Part shown: positions 34,796 through 46,800 of the stretch, in pieces
How the letters are laid out: every line of letters begins with the position of its first letter
Numbering within the stretch: position 1 is the first letter of the stretch
Assembly: GCF_023101765.2 (NCBI RefSeq)
Contig: NC_064217.1
Location: 11,939,788-12,003,787 of the forward strand
Length of the DNA stretch: 64,000 nt
Reading direction: 5' to 3'
Source of the DNA: Spodoptera frugiperda
Taxonomy: Eukaryota; Arthropoda; Insecta; Lepidoptera; Noctuidae
Translations under genes and position numbers: made by a program
Notes under the pieces: model-generated
What the model was told of the DNA's origin: nothing
The model's input: only the letters and a program-made list of their open reading frames with translations
Databases searched by the model: none

Positions 34796-35640
34796 AATTA
34801 GAGGTTAAAAGGTTCAGGTTTATCTGAATGCTCGGTCTTGTTAAATGTGTGGGTTTTATATGGCTTTTATAACAGTCTCTAGAAGAGTGGATGGTGGTCG
34901 GTGGTGACAAAAGTATTCACCACCAGTTAGGTTTTATGGTCTTCTTTGTGACAAATCTGGGAGATTCATAATATTGTTTTTTTTTTCACATCAGTAAAGA
35001 TATTTAGGTAATTAGAGTAATTCAATGTTTTAGATCTACGAGAAATAATGAACTAATTTAATTTGAGCACAGACCGTGAAGAATTCGCTCAGTAACAAGG
35101 CGGACGAAACAAGATCGCTTTTTTAATGTTTTTTTATTATTAGCATAATTTTATTATCTATGATGTGTTATCTTAAGTTTATGAATAAGTTGTTTTATGA
35201 ACTATTCATACCTCGCGTGTGTTTTATATTTAATTAAAGTAATGGTTGATTTATGTGCTTATCAAGATGATAATATCATCTTGCCGGAGGTGCATCGGAG
35301 ATTCCCCAACTTATACTGTGCCTCAACTTACCAATCTACCCACGTCTTAATATATGTGTACCTACCATTGCCCTGTTTATTGCATTCTGCCAAAAGGACG
35401 ATTTTCGGTTTATAATGTGGGTGGATATGCTTAGTTATGTGGCAATAAAAGCCCTGTAATGTGTGTTTGTAAGTTGTAAAATTAAGTTATGTTGTTAATT
35501 TATAAAGTTTCCGGAGAACATCATGTCAATCGAGTAGATATTTTTGCACAGGTACCTATATAATTTTGTACAGACGGACCAAGAGTTGGGTATCAGAAGA
35601 TCCTTAATTTTCTTTTTAATTAAAGCTCTCAATTCTTAAG

Positions 35641-35752
35641 TGTTTTTTTAGGGCGGAAAATAATCCAATAACTTCTACCGTCTCGAGTAAGGCAGGAGGG
35701 AGTGCCAGACTCTCATTGACTAACAGCTAACCCTGCTAGGCAGTCCGCAGAA
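35641..35752 (-). repeat. Dispersed repeat family A, inverted
   Basis: On the plus strand it runs from TTTTTTTAGGGCGGAAAATA to CTGCTAGGCAGTCCGCAGAA. The reverse complement gives the usual start, middle and A-rich end. Confidence 0.75.
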
Positions 35753-36189
35753 CTATTAAGGTTAGGTAGTAATTTAAAATCTTATTCAACTCGTCGTTGT
35801 CAATTCAAATTTGTTTTATTTAATCTCACAACAACTAAAGTCTCAATATCTAATTGTAAACTATCTTCTTCAGATTAGCAGCTATACACGAAGTAATTGG
35901 GAACAATCAATCGTCATTCGCCCAGGACTTTCATCAATAAAGCTATAATTATTTAATTGGGATCAACTGCTCGACTGGAACCACTCTATATGGGAACCGG
36001 GACGGAAGTATTATGAATTACGGGATATGGAGTTAATAGACCGTGACACCATGGAGCGTAGATAAATAACTCTTGTAGCTAAGAAGTTAGGGGCTTTCCT
36101 TGAGAATATTACTCTTCAGTCCAATTATAAAGTGAGTGATGTGATATGCGGTAGTAATGCAGAAGGTTGTAATAACCAGGTGTTATTAT

Positions 36190-36464
36190 TTTATGGTATA
36201 AGTCGGTAAACGAGCAGACGGATCAACCTGATGGTAATCAAACGCAAATGTTCATGGACACCCGAAACACCAGAGGCATTACAATTGCGTTGCCGGCCTT
36301 TTGGGGGTTAGGAATTTAAGGGTTGTTGTGGAATCGGGGATTGGGAAAGGGTAATTGGGCCTCTGGTTACCTCACTTATACAACGCAAGCGTTGTTTCAC
36401 GTCGGTTTTCTTTGAGGCCGTGGTGTCACTCCGGTCGAGCCGAAGCGTGACTCTCTCACACTTA
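36190..36464 (+). repeat. Dispersed repeat family B, most complete copy
   Basis: It reads from TATGGTATAAGTCGGTAAAC through GAGCAGACGGATCAACCTGA, ACACCCGAAACACCAGAGGC, GTTGCCGGCCTTTTGGGGGT, GGGTAATTGGGCCTCTGG and CAACGCAAGCGTTGTTTCAC to TCTCTCACACTTAA. No ORF and no clear terminal repeat. I do not assign a class. Confidence 0.85.
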
Positions 36465-37877
36465 ATTGGGTTAAAGGTGTTTACAAACGCAGTGGAATCC
36501 TTTAGTTTTTAATTATGTATCTCGTGGCTTTAAGTTATCCACACTACGTATTAATCTACCTACATAATGTACGTGCTTCCTTTACAAATAAATTGGAGCT
36601 TCGGCTCAACAAGGACACCTCGCAGTAGCTGTGCCCGTGTGACAAATATCTCAGTAACTTAAGCCTCCATATTAAATAGAATTCCAAAACACCTACAGTA
36701 CGAATCATATTAGACAAATGTAGCCGCGGGCTGCGCGGCTCCAACTCATTACTGCCTCCATCAATTAGTGGTACCACGACTAATGTCAACTCAGGAAATG
36801 AAAAACTAAAACGTTAGCGCGAATGCAGTTTAAGAATCTGTTGAAAAAACTATATGAATCAAATATATCATTAAGTGGAACTTGAGAAAACATAATAAAT
36901 CACCAATAATTATGCTCTCGGTGTCCAGTTGCTGTTTTTGTGGACATTTTTTGAATTGTATCTAATTCTGCAGAGAAAACTTGTGTCGAATGCGCGCCGT
37001 TTTGTGCATCCGTATTGGATTTTGGACTTTATTTCTTGGGTGATAGATGTTGTTAATGGTTTGTGTAGTTGTAGTTATTAGTTGTTGTCCTTCAAGTAAT
37101 GACCAATTAGTGCAACACTGGGCTTATCTTCAATGAAGAGAGATTCTGTTACAGCGCTTTTTGTTCGGTGAACAAACTCATGAATGAAGCGACGTGGAAC
37201 GTTTCATACACTAGTTCTAGTTGCTTTATTTCTTCGTCTAAAACTATAACGCGATATGCTTCGATGAAATACCTTGTTACTTAAAAACATGAATGTATAT
37301 TAGCTCATTAATCTGCATCCGTAGTGTTATACTGGCGTTGTATGAAACAATCTCATCAGTAGATAATTTAATTTCTTTCTCAAGGACTTATATTTAAACT
37401 ACTGGTATTCATCAAAGTCAAAATCAAAATTATTTATTTCAAATAGACCGGGAATGCACTATTGAAAGTCAAAGCAAATGTCTATGTCGGTCAGTCCTCT
37501 AGTGAAGCTGTTTTCTCGGTCCAAAGTGTAGATTCCTATGGATAAGAACGAGCAAGAAACTCACATGAATTTTAGGATCTTAAGATTAAATATATGTATT
37601 TTGTAGTGACTTCTACAAGTTCGTATGGGTCCATATGCAAATGTGTGCAGTCCGTTATCTGTGCATTAGCTTAAAATAAGATATTTGCAATCAATTACCG
37701 AAGGTATCGCCCTCACGAAACATTTATATGTAATTGGATCCTTTTCATTTGAATGAAATTGTACTATACACACCTGTTCGAGATACACAATAAACGGTTT
37801 TATGACCTATTACATAAGTGTTAAAATGTGTCGACAGCTTACATCGGTCGTTAATTTTAATGTAAACAGTATCTTAC

Positions 37878-38130
37878 CTAAGGTTGGGTCCACCGGTATT
37901 GGCAACTTTATAGATGCCATCAGTATCATTCAGCTTGAACTTTATTGTGACGTGATAAGGTTGTAAGTTGCTTGGAGTACAGTTGCTGGGGTTTGTGTTA
38001 AGATTGTAGATAATAGGTTGGTTCCATCCTTTATATGGGAAATCTGCATCATTCTTATGCGCATGCGCTGTGAGTATGAAGTTGGGATGCAAGTGTTGGG
38101 CAGTGAGTGAGTAATGATCGATGTAATGGC
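37878..38130 (-). CDS. Orphan internal coding exon of an unrecognised gene
   Basis: On the minus strand an open frame of 83 full codons is bounded exactly by a splice acceptor (TTTCAATTAG, exon begins 38130) and a near-ideal donor (CTTAG then GTAAGATAC, exon ends 37878). The phases are 1 in and 2 out. The peptide begins HYIDHYSLTAQHLHPNF and later reads DFPYKGWNQPIIYNL and DGIYKVANTGGPNL. Its composition is that of a real protein: few rare residues and no low complexity. I do not recognise the family. There is no start codon or stop of its own, and I could not find partner exons. It may be one exon of a dispersed gene with long introns or a stranded relic. Confidence 0.5.
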
Positions 38131-38261
38131 CTAATTGAAATGTTTATTCACTTTGGATCGTAGGAGTCAATGAAGTGGGCTATGTGCTATGTAGCTAAGA
38201 TATTAGTAGAAGCACGGTCTTATAAACAGTGGTTTCACGAAGTATTTTAGACTAGCTTCTG

Positions 38262-38345
38262 CTAACGGCTTCGCCCGCTTTCCCGTGAGATAAAAAGCCT
38301 GTGTATTATTTCAGATCAAAATACCCCCGTTCCAAATTTCTATTC
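38262..38345 (+). repeat. Widespread lepidopteran repeat fragment
   Basis: CTAGCTTCTGCTAACGGCTT, CGCCCGCTTTCCCGTGAGAT and CCCCCGTTCCAAATTTCTAT are in the order of a very common moth and butterfly repeat. Only its first part is present here. Confidence 0.6.
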
Positions 38346-38423
38346 GAAAGATCGAAGTGAACTCCGAACGGCCGACACAGGCGAGACTACGATCGAGCTT
38401 GATTAAAATTGATAGTTACAGAC

Positions 38424-38547
38424 GGCTTCTCCCGCCTTGGGCGAGGCGAGAGGGAGTGTCAGACTTTTACTGACTAAAAACCACCCCGTTCCTACTCCTG
38501 CTTTTCGGGCCGGAGCCCCGGTAAACCCGCTAGGTAGTCCGCAGCTC
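38424..38547 (-). repeat. Dispersed repeat family A, inverted
   Basis: The plus strand reads CTTCTCCCGCCTTGGGCGAG, TCAGACTTTTACTGACTAAA and GGTAAACCCGCTAGGTAGTC, ending in the family start GTCCGCAGCTC. Confidence 0.85.
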
Positions 38548-39074
38548 TACAGAATACCCTAGCAGAGCAGATTTTATTGCTTCTAAGTAATTACTGAATT
38601 TTACTATTTCCTTAACCAATCTACTTTATCTTATATCTTGACCTTTACAATGAAAAAAAGGATTTATCTAAAAATGGAGGAAGTTACATAATGTTTTATT
38701 ACCTTTTTGCATAAGAAATCCGTCCGAATGCGATATTATAACTGCGGTGATGTCATAATGGATTTATGGCCAAAATTATAATACAACTATTTTATGGGCA
38801 TTTCCGTTCGTTTTGGAGCAAAATGTAATTAATGGACCTAAGACGAAATCTAGATCGAAGATTAGACTAGGAAGTCTAAAAAAGTTAGGTATGTAATTAA
38901 GACAGTATTTTTTATTATGTTATTTATTAATTTCAAAAGCTGGTTGGCGATTTCAAACTTATAATACTTAAAATTATAAGAACAGGTTTACTCACGATGT
39001 TTTCTATCGCTGCTTTTCAGTGGTGTCTAAATAATCTTAGAATGTACATATAACTCGGAAAAAGTCACATTTTT

Positions 39075-39165
39075 ACTTGCCGTTGGGCCAGGGTAGGGTT
39101 CGGACTCCCCACTCTCATGTAAGTATGAGAAGCATGCGTCTTAAGCCTGGAGGATACCATGCCAT
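39075..39165 (-). repeat. tRNA-related SINE, inverted fragment
   Basis: GGCCAGGGTAGGGTTCGGAC and GCATGCGTCTTAAGCCTGGA are the reverse complement of the SINE head seen at 33836. The B-box analogue is intact. Confidence 0.55.
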
Positions 39166-40528
39166 ATGAGCTTTATCAACTATCAAATGAGATTGATTCA
39201 TTAGACAAACTAATGAATCAATCAGCATCCAACATCGATGGGATCTACGAAATATAAACATGAATATGGTGGAATGCCCATATAAGGAGTGAAGCCACCG
39301 GCCATCGTGACTATATTGCGTTGAGTCATAGAAATAATTTAAATAGAATTATATTGTTGAGCGTTTAATCCTATTTAAATGTGGCTTTTGTATTTAAGTT
39401 TGTTGAAGTGATGGAAATTCGATTAGCTTTTTTAATAGGTTGATTTAACGAAGTTATGTTTTAATTGTCACCTTGATTTTTATGTACGAATAGAGGGATT
39501 TCCATGTACGGCAAAGTGGAAACTTATTGTTCCAATTTAAATACCTTTATTAATCTTGAAGTTTGGAAATTCGGTAGATATTCGATATTATGGAAATTAA
39601 TGGTCTAGACGTGTGCCCAATTTACCTTATCAGTATTGTAAATATGTATAATTTACGAGGAATCTTCATATCACCAAGTTATTGTTAAATAAATGTTAGA
39701 TACTATTGCTCCAAAGATTTTCTTAATAATAAGAACTATTATTTAACAACATTGTGCATATTATTTATAAGTAAAAAGTAGGAGGATAATATTTGTTTAG
39801 AAATTATTAAACATTAATTAATATAAAACTTCCATTGTAACTACATTACATTTTGACAAACAAACTTCTTCGTATGGTCTATGAAGTCCAAGTTTACGTC
39901 TACGAGTAACACATTTCTGAATCATTTGAACTTGAGTAAGTATTAAGGAAAAATCATGTAAATAACAAATGTACTGTGAAGGAATTATATGCAACTGAAA
40001 ATAGTCATAATTTTGCTGACAAACTCAGTTCATAAGCTAATTTCGACTTTAAACAATAACAATTTGAAGTATATTTTCGCTTAACAGTAAAACATGCAGA
40101 ACCAAAATCAGTATCAGTCAGCTTCTTCGAACTTTAAAAATGAGTCACAGATTAAAAAAGGCAACATTATTTCATACAAGTAACTAGTGACCTCTATAGG
40201 TCAAGATTTACAAACAGCACTTAATTTGACATTATTGTAAACCAAAAAGAGGTTAAATAGGATTCATTAAAATGATAAACATGGTCACTGTACCGTATTA
40301 TTATAATCATGTCATAATGCAATTTATTGAAGTGGATAGATCTATATTTTAGTCTGTTGTAATAGATTAAATGTAGGATAGAATAGTAAAATAATACGTG
40401 CGACATTTAATTATAATATTTTTATTGTGTTTTTTTATTAGGTACGATGACTGAAACAAAGCCTATATTCCTTTTAATAACTTTCGTGAGACATTCAAAA
40501 TGAACTAAAAATCACTGTTAATTAATGG

Positions 40529-40687
40529 AGAGCTTTTCTCCATTAATACTCACGTTAATTAATGGAGAAAAGCTCTACTAGTTTAGGCTGCGCGACCTCG
40601 CCGCGTCTGCGCACTCTGCTCATGATGGAGAGTCCATCTGTAACTCAAAACTACATAGTAGAGCTTTTCTCCATTCATTTACGTGAG
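40529..40687. mobile_element. MITE with about 33-bp terminal inverted repeats, plus an inverted partial copy of its end
   Basis: The ends CTCACGTTAATTAATGGAGA (from 40549) and TCTCCATTCATTTACGTGAG (to 40687) are inverted copies over about 33 bases. The inside is GC-rich (GGCTGCGCGACCTCGCCGCG), as in other lepidopteran copies I know. Immediately left, GAGCTTTTCTCCATTAAT makes a further inverted half-copy, so 40529-40574 is a near-palindrome. Confidence 0.75.
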
Positions 40688-42280
40688 GTAAACCGTGGTT
40701 TTTAATTTAGTATGTCTCACAATAGTTTTATAAGAATATGTGCAACAGGAAGAGTACATACCTAGCTGAAAATGTCGTCATTGTAAAACATTCACAATTA
40801 GAAACAACATTTCTGAACTTGTTTTACCCTCGAAGAAAACCTCTGTTAGTGAAAAAGGAGTGGCAGAATCGTAGCAATTGACGTTATATTGTCTCTGCCT
40901 ACACACATGGGAGACAAGCGTGAAGTTACGTATGTATGTATGTTACCCTTTTGAAAACTTTGCGAACATGAACACAGTAACTTACCTACATAGGTAAGTA
41001 AGTCCCGAGCCGTATCAACTTTAATAGAATTCAAAGCTTCCCAAACGATGTCCCAAATTCAAATCCTGTGCCAGATTACCAGCTCAATCATAGAGTTGTG
41101 TAAAAAATTGAGTTCGTTAGCATTGTACCATGGACTGCGGTCCTAGGCCTCTTAATACACGCTCACCATTCCAAATACGACCATGTCAGGTGGACCGACC
41201 CTATACGACCACCAACTTATACTTTACAACCCACAAAACAGCCGCCAAGCGATTATAAACCTTAACTACATCAACATAGAGGCTGGGAAACCAGTTTTGG
41301 ATGGTAAATGAGTATATGTTTCAGAACACGTCGTGTGCAAAAGATCACGTTCAATAGTTCATATTGTATTTCTTTATAAACGTCAACAAAAATGAGCGCA
41401 TGACCATATATATAGAATTTTACTAGAACTTAATGGTGTGACTTGGCACACGTATGTGATACTCGTTTGGGAAACCTTGGGGTTTCGTTTCGTGGGAATC
41501 TTATGGTTTTCTATGGATGTATCTATCTTTGGGTTGGACTTATGATGAAACGCCATGACATGTTTACGAAGAGAGAAGGGAAAGTTTTGATTGGTACTTT
41601 GCTTTTCAAACCAGTGAAATTTCAGCGACTGTAGACATAGTCTTACCTATTACAGAGATTGCAGTGAGTTTTAGAAATAATAAAACCTATTAAACGAAGA
41701 ACTAAACAACTGAGAGGATAATGAAATTAAAAAACAAAATCAAAACACATAAATATATAGATAATAATTATTTTTTCCCGTGTGTAGCTTCTAGGAAAAA
41801 GTGTCTTAGTAAGCATTGGTTATGGAGCTTGCTACCTGAGGGTTAATGATTGTAAAAGAAATGGTTAACTTTTTGCAATCTTAGTAACTCAATCAGATTA
41901 TTTAACCTGAATATTTGAACATTCTAATAATCGCTCTATGTTCATCAACCTCTTCTACATACGAAGGTTTAGGGATGTCAGTCTAGGAGTCTAGGGTATC
42001 TAAATTCGCTACAAATACATGGTGATGATTGAAGAAACACAGTCAAAATTATACATTTCATCACAATATTATTTAATTGCACAGATTTTTGAGTCACACA
42101 TTTTCACAGTAAACGATTAAAACGTGATGAATCATTGTACGTCCTAGTACATTCTGTAATAGTTTCAAAACTCTATATTACTCACAAACATTAAAATACT
42201 TGTATTTATTTCAATAGTATTCACAAAATATTGTGAACAGTGGTTACTATGTCTGAAGTGTTTTATAGGTACATCGTCAT

Positions 42281-42497
42281 TCTTCCGGCTCGATCGGAGT
42301 TGGACCGGAGAACAACGCTTGCGCTGTGTAAGTGAGGTTACAGCGGTATTCGATTCCCCAACGATCCCTAAATTCAAAACCCTCCAAAGGCCGGCAACAC
42401 ACTTAATACGCCCCTAGTGTTTTGGGTGTTCATAGGCGGCGGCGGTTGCTTACCACCGGGTGATCCGTCTGCACGTTTACCGGCTTATATCATAAGA
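42281..42497 (-). repeat. Dispersed repeat family B, inverted
   Basis: On the plus strand: AACAACGCTTGCGCTGTGTA, AAAGGCCGGCAACACACTTA, CACCGGGTGATCCGTCTGCA and CGTTTACCGGCTTATA, the reverse complement of the family order. Confidence 0.8.
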
Positions 42498-42965
42498 AAG
42501 GTATTATCTATATTCATTATGTACTCAATAATATATTTGTTGTTAATCAGAGCAATTTAAAATCATTTGTGGCGTCATCCTATGACGATTACGATTATCA
42601 CCAATTAGGTACCTATTTCTTTTTAAAATGGCAGTTATTTGTAAAATTACTTGATTCGTTTAATTTGTGCAATTAGCATACTAGCGAACTGGTCCTATTT
42701 ACACTTGCTAGTTACCTACACGGGTTGACAATGTTGTGATTGAATATTTTTTTATAAATAGCTATGCAAGAACGTTGATCAGTGATCGTAAGAATGACAG
42801 CTTAGTATAAATCCTTAGGTTAGAATTTTTTGGGTTTTCGGATTCAATAATTGTGTACTGGTTTAGAAGTGTTAAGTTAAATTCTCTTATACATGCATAG
42901 GTACTATTGTTATTAATCAGATTTGAGCTTCTTTGCTTTTTAAATAAACATAAATAAAATTACCC

Positions 42966-43104
42966 AGAGTTGCAGGCTACATAGCGGGTTTACCAGGGCT
43001 CCAGCTCAAAGAACAGGGTGCTTTTTAGTCAGTATTAACAGTCTGACACTCTCTCTCGCCTCACGCAAAGTGGGAGAAGTCTTTGAATGATTTTCCCCCT
43101 TAAG
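42966..43104 (+). repeat. Dispersed repeat family A
   Basis: AGAGTTGCAGGCTACATAGC, GGGTTTACCAGGGCTCCAGC and CTGACACTCTCTCTCGCC, ending GATTTTCCCCCTTAAG. It abuts the TIR element that starts at 43127. Confidence 0.8.
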
Positions 43105-43126
43105 GTATTACGATATTTGTTGCAGC

Positions 43127-43825
43127 AATTCGTGGGTTAAGAACTAGAGTAGCGTAAGGGCAAAATGACAACTTCTCAGGAGAGCCGAAAAACAACTCAA
43201 ATTTACCTACCGTCAACTTGTAGGTCTTTTATGGCAAAATCTATAGTATCTGTATATCTGGTTTTTACTTAAAATAAAGCTTTATTTATTGGCTACAGAA
43301 TACTGTAAATTTATGGTAAAAAAAAGTTTAAATTTAAAAAAATATATATTTTTTTTCTAAAACTGGTTGACATACGTCATAATAACGGACTGCATTACTT
43401 TAATTATTTAGTGCCATAGTAGCGTAACCCACCCTTACGTTTTTTTGGCACGGAGAAAAATTACAGACGCGTACAAAACAAGGACCCATAAGCAGTAACG
43501 GCTCCTTACGTTTATTTGGCACGAAACAAATTTAGGCTACAAAATCATAATTCGGTGTCCTATCCGCTCGTAAGTCGAGTTACGATCGTTGTGCTCATAA
43601 TTTTATTGACAAATGTCAATGTCAAGATTATTGTTAGTAGAAACACTTCCTTTTGGCAATAAACAAGGTTTTTTCTTATGCGTTGTTATTGTACTAAGCA
43701 ATCTACACACTACATCGTTCCAGTTTTTCGGCACATACAAATATGGGGATTGAAAAAGCGAATGGTGAAAAAAAAAATTTTTGAGTTTTTGCCCTTACGC
43801 TACTCTAGTTCTTAACCCACGAATT
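43127..43825. mobile_element. 699-bp non-autonomous element with perfect 39-bp TIRs
   Basis: Bases 43127-43165 and 43787-43825 are exact inverted copies over 39 bases, beginning AATTCGTGGGTTAAGAACTA and continuing to GCGTAAGGGCAAAA. The inside has no ORF. It holds diverged internal repeats of CTTACGTTT with TTTGGCACG (near 43434 and 43505). The TIR part AGTAGCGTAAGGGCAAA is reminiscent of the pogo-like element's AGTAGGGGAAG end and GGGCAAAG motif. A simple target duplication is not obvious. Confidence 0.8.
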
Positions 43826-46800
43826 CTAGTTGGGATATTTTGCACATCTTTTAGTCACTACTCTAAATATAATAACATAATAATATATATATATAGGGTT
43901 CCTAGCTAAAACCAATAAGGCACGAACTAAAGACGATGCCATAAACAATTAAACAAAAAAATCCCAATCAAACTATGAACAAAAAAAAAATATAAGCCAA
44001 GGTACTAAAATCTTATTCAGCGACCATAAAAGTACGAAACAAGTGACTCGATAAATGTTTTAATCGATGTCAAAGCTGTCAACTAATATCAACACTTTAT
44101 TGACTCGATAATTGCTACCGTGATCATTTTTCCATCCTTATTCGGTTACTCAAGTCAAAACATTGTCAATAGAGAAAAAAAACTTCTGTAAGTATTAGTA
44201 CCATTGTTTATTAGACATTAAAACAGACTCGTTTCTTAGAAGTTTATATTTATAAATTGAAAAATATGAGTAACCTTTTCAACTGGGACAAGTGAATATT
44301 TTGTTTCTGAGAAATCTTAATCGGACCTATGACGCGACCCTGAGGAACCCAAGCTATAATTAAGTATTTGAAAAGATTTGTTTTATGTTTTGGTCAAGTT
44401 TTTAGTAGATATGGGACTAATAATATGACAGGCGAAAACTAAATGTAGGGCTTATACATAGGTATACAATCTCTTCGACCGTAAGTAGAGTTTAGCCTGT
44501 GGTTTAGCATTGCAATGACTTTCATTAGTAAGATATATTTATTTATTTATTTCAAAGAAATCTTCTTACTTTCATTAATTTCTGTTTTTGGAAAGACCTA
44601 TGATAGAGATATTAAGATTCATTACCCTTTTCGTGAATAGGTTACGATATAGTAAAGGATAATTAAACTAAAATTTCGTAACCTAACTAGCTGTATTCAG
44701 ACCTCAGACTTGCAATCCGTTTCATCATCAGACGGCTTTGATTGACAAGCGATTAACGATCTTGTTTGCACAGTCTAACTTGAAGATGGAGAGGATAGAT
44801 TCATCATTATTTTCACCTATTGTTTTTAGTACCCATGAATAATATGAACTTTCACCGAATAATTTAGAATTGGCAAGAATCTTTTGTTTGGTATCTTCAA
44901 GATATGACAAAAACGCAATACTAATATCGTTAAGTCTAGATATATTGTCTAAAAACTTATTAATGTTAATGAATTTTAACACTATCCGTGTAGACGCAGA
45001 AGATTTTAGTGCTAAATCCCATCGTAAATACCAAAACCAAACAGTTCTTAAGAAGTCGTTGTAAACATCTGGAATGGTCTTCCTACGAATACCAAAGTTA
45101 AATAAACTAACCTATTTATCTCCAGTGGGACGTAAACCGTCTTTTACCAATTTAAGCTTACGTGGGATACTGTTTGGAGCGACAAGATAATAGCAGCTAA
45201 CGTGACAGAATGATTCAAATAAAAACCGAATGATTTATTCACTTCCTTCAGTCTAGCCAAGTGTAGCTATAACGCCAATTAATCTCATTCATATTAATAA
45301 GTTGATATAAGAAGCCATACTTTTAACCAAACTAATTGGTTCTTACGTGAGAATTTCTCGCATAAAATGACCATAAGCAATGTTTTCTGCCATTAAGGGG
45401 ACGATAAATATCCTCGAGGTAGCTCATAAAGTATTCGGCACCCGGTGCGCTGGGAGGTACCTAGCCATAGTTTTTGTCAACTGGAATCTTGTGCAGCGAT
45501 TACTTAGCTATAATGTCTCGCTGTTTGCACTTACGCCTTTAAAATATTTGCTTATTTGTTAAGGGGTGTCTATATTGGTAAGTGGTTGTGGTGTTTTGAG
45601 GCTGCACTGATTTTTGTCATTGTAAGCTTCTATCATAATTGCTGGATAACAATTTGTTCTAAGAATGTTTACTTCAGGGTGAGATGGGAAAAATATTTTC
45701 GAAGATGTAAAACTAGGTTTGACAGAATTTAGCATATCTTTATCTTCTTCATCCAATGAGAAAGATGTTGATGGTCGTGTACGTACACAGCCCTTTACAC
45801 CACTCAAAAACACCTCTTTACACCACTCTCCTCAATTTCACCACACAGACTCCTTTTCTTCCTCACAAAAAATAAATAAATAAACTCCGTTACCTAGCCA
45901 ACGTTATGGTTAAAGCCTTAGGCCTTACCTGTCAGCGGGCGGTGTGTCTCGTAGCGGGGCGCACTAGCGGTCACTTCTCGCTGCAGTGTGAGAAAAATGT
46001 TCTAACCCTCACCTAGATTGGACAGGCGCCGTCAGCGTCAGCGCTTCGCCTGTCCTTTACCACACTATTTATTGGCGAATCAAACCGTGAGATATGGTGC
46101 CCGTTGTACATACGATAATTACATTCTGCCATCGTTTTTTTTTCTCTTAATCAGCCGCACATTATCGCCTCTTGTCCTACTTTTAATAGACTGAATAAGT
46201 ATCGGTAGAGCTTTTGTTTTGTTTGAGGATAATGAGCAGCTTCGATTTCAAGCATATTTTTTCCGGTAGCGATTACAAGTCACGTGTTTTGACAAGGACT
46301 GACTACTGGAATACAAACAATGGTCACTAATCAGAACTCTAAACAAGTGCTATTTTCATAACATTTATAATAAATGAAATTAACTTTATTCTAGACATTA
46401 TATCAAAAGACGAACAAGAAGATAATCACAATCATCAACTGAATAAATATTAGTCGGATCGCAAGCAAAAATGCGGTCTGAAAGCTAGCCCTTTGCTGTA
46501 TCATTTTGCATTTGAGATTAATACACCTACTCAAAAAGGCATTCACCTTAAGAGATCAACGTAACGTTTTATTCAAAGGACCACCAGGAAAAGATTCAGA
46601 ATTATTTATATGCCCGAAATATACCAAAACGGGTGTATTGTATCGTCTCATGAGTATTTTTGCGTGCCATATTTTGTTAAAAGTCAGTCATCCCACGCTT
46701 ACCGCCAACGGAGCTTGACAAAAATGTCGTTTAGCTGCATATGTGATGTCACGTGACCTTGCAGGCAGCACGTGTGCTTGCGACGACCTACACGGTTTTA

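Larger units (their letters stand above)
30642..37877. other. Gene desert with repeat fragments
   Basis: No supported gene in about 7 kb. Recognised pieces are SINE-like fragments (33434-33500, 33836-33960), family B (33505-33590, 36190-36464) and family A (34650-34795, 35641-35752). Short ORFs in this tract show no family resemblance. Confidence 0.55.

Noticed and set aside
40980..41060. Possible exon on the minus strand ending LTYV before GTAAGT
   Set aside because: A good donor is present, but the frame is closed by a TGA upstream with no acceptor between, and the sequence around GGCACAGGATTTGAATTTGG looks like a decayed SINE.
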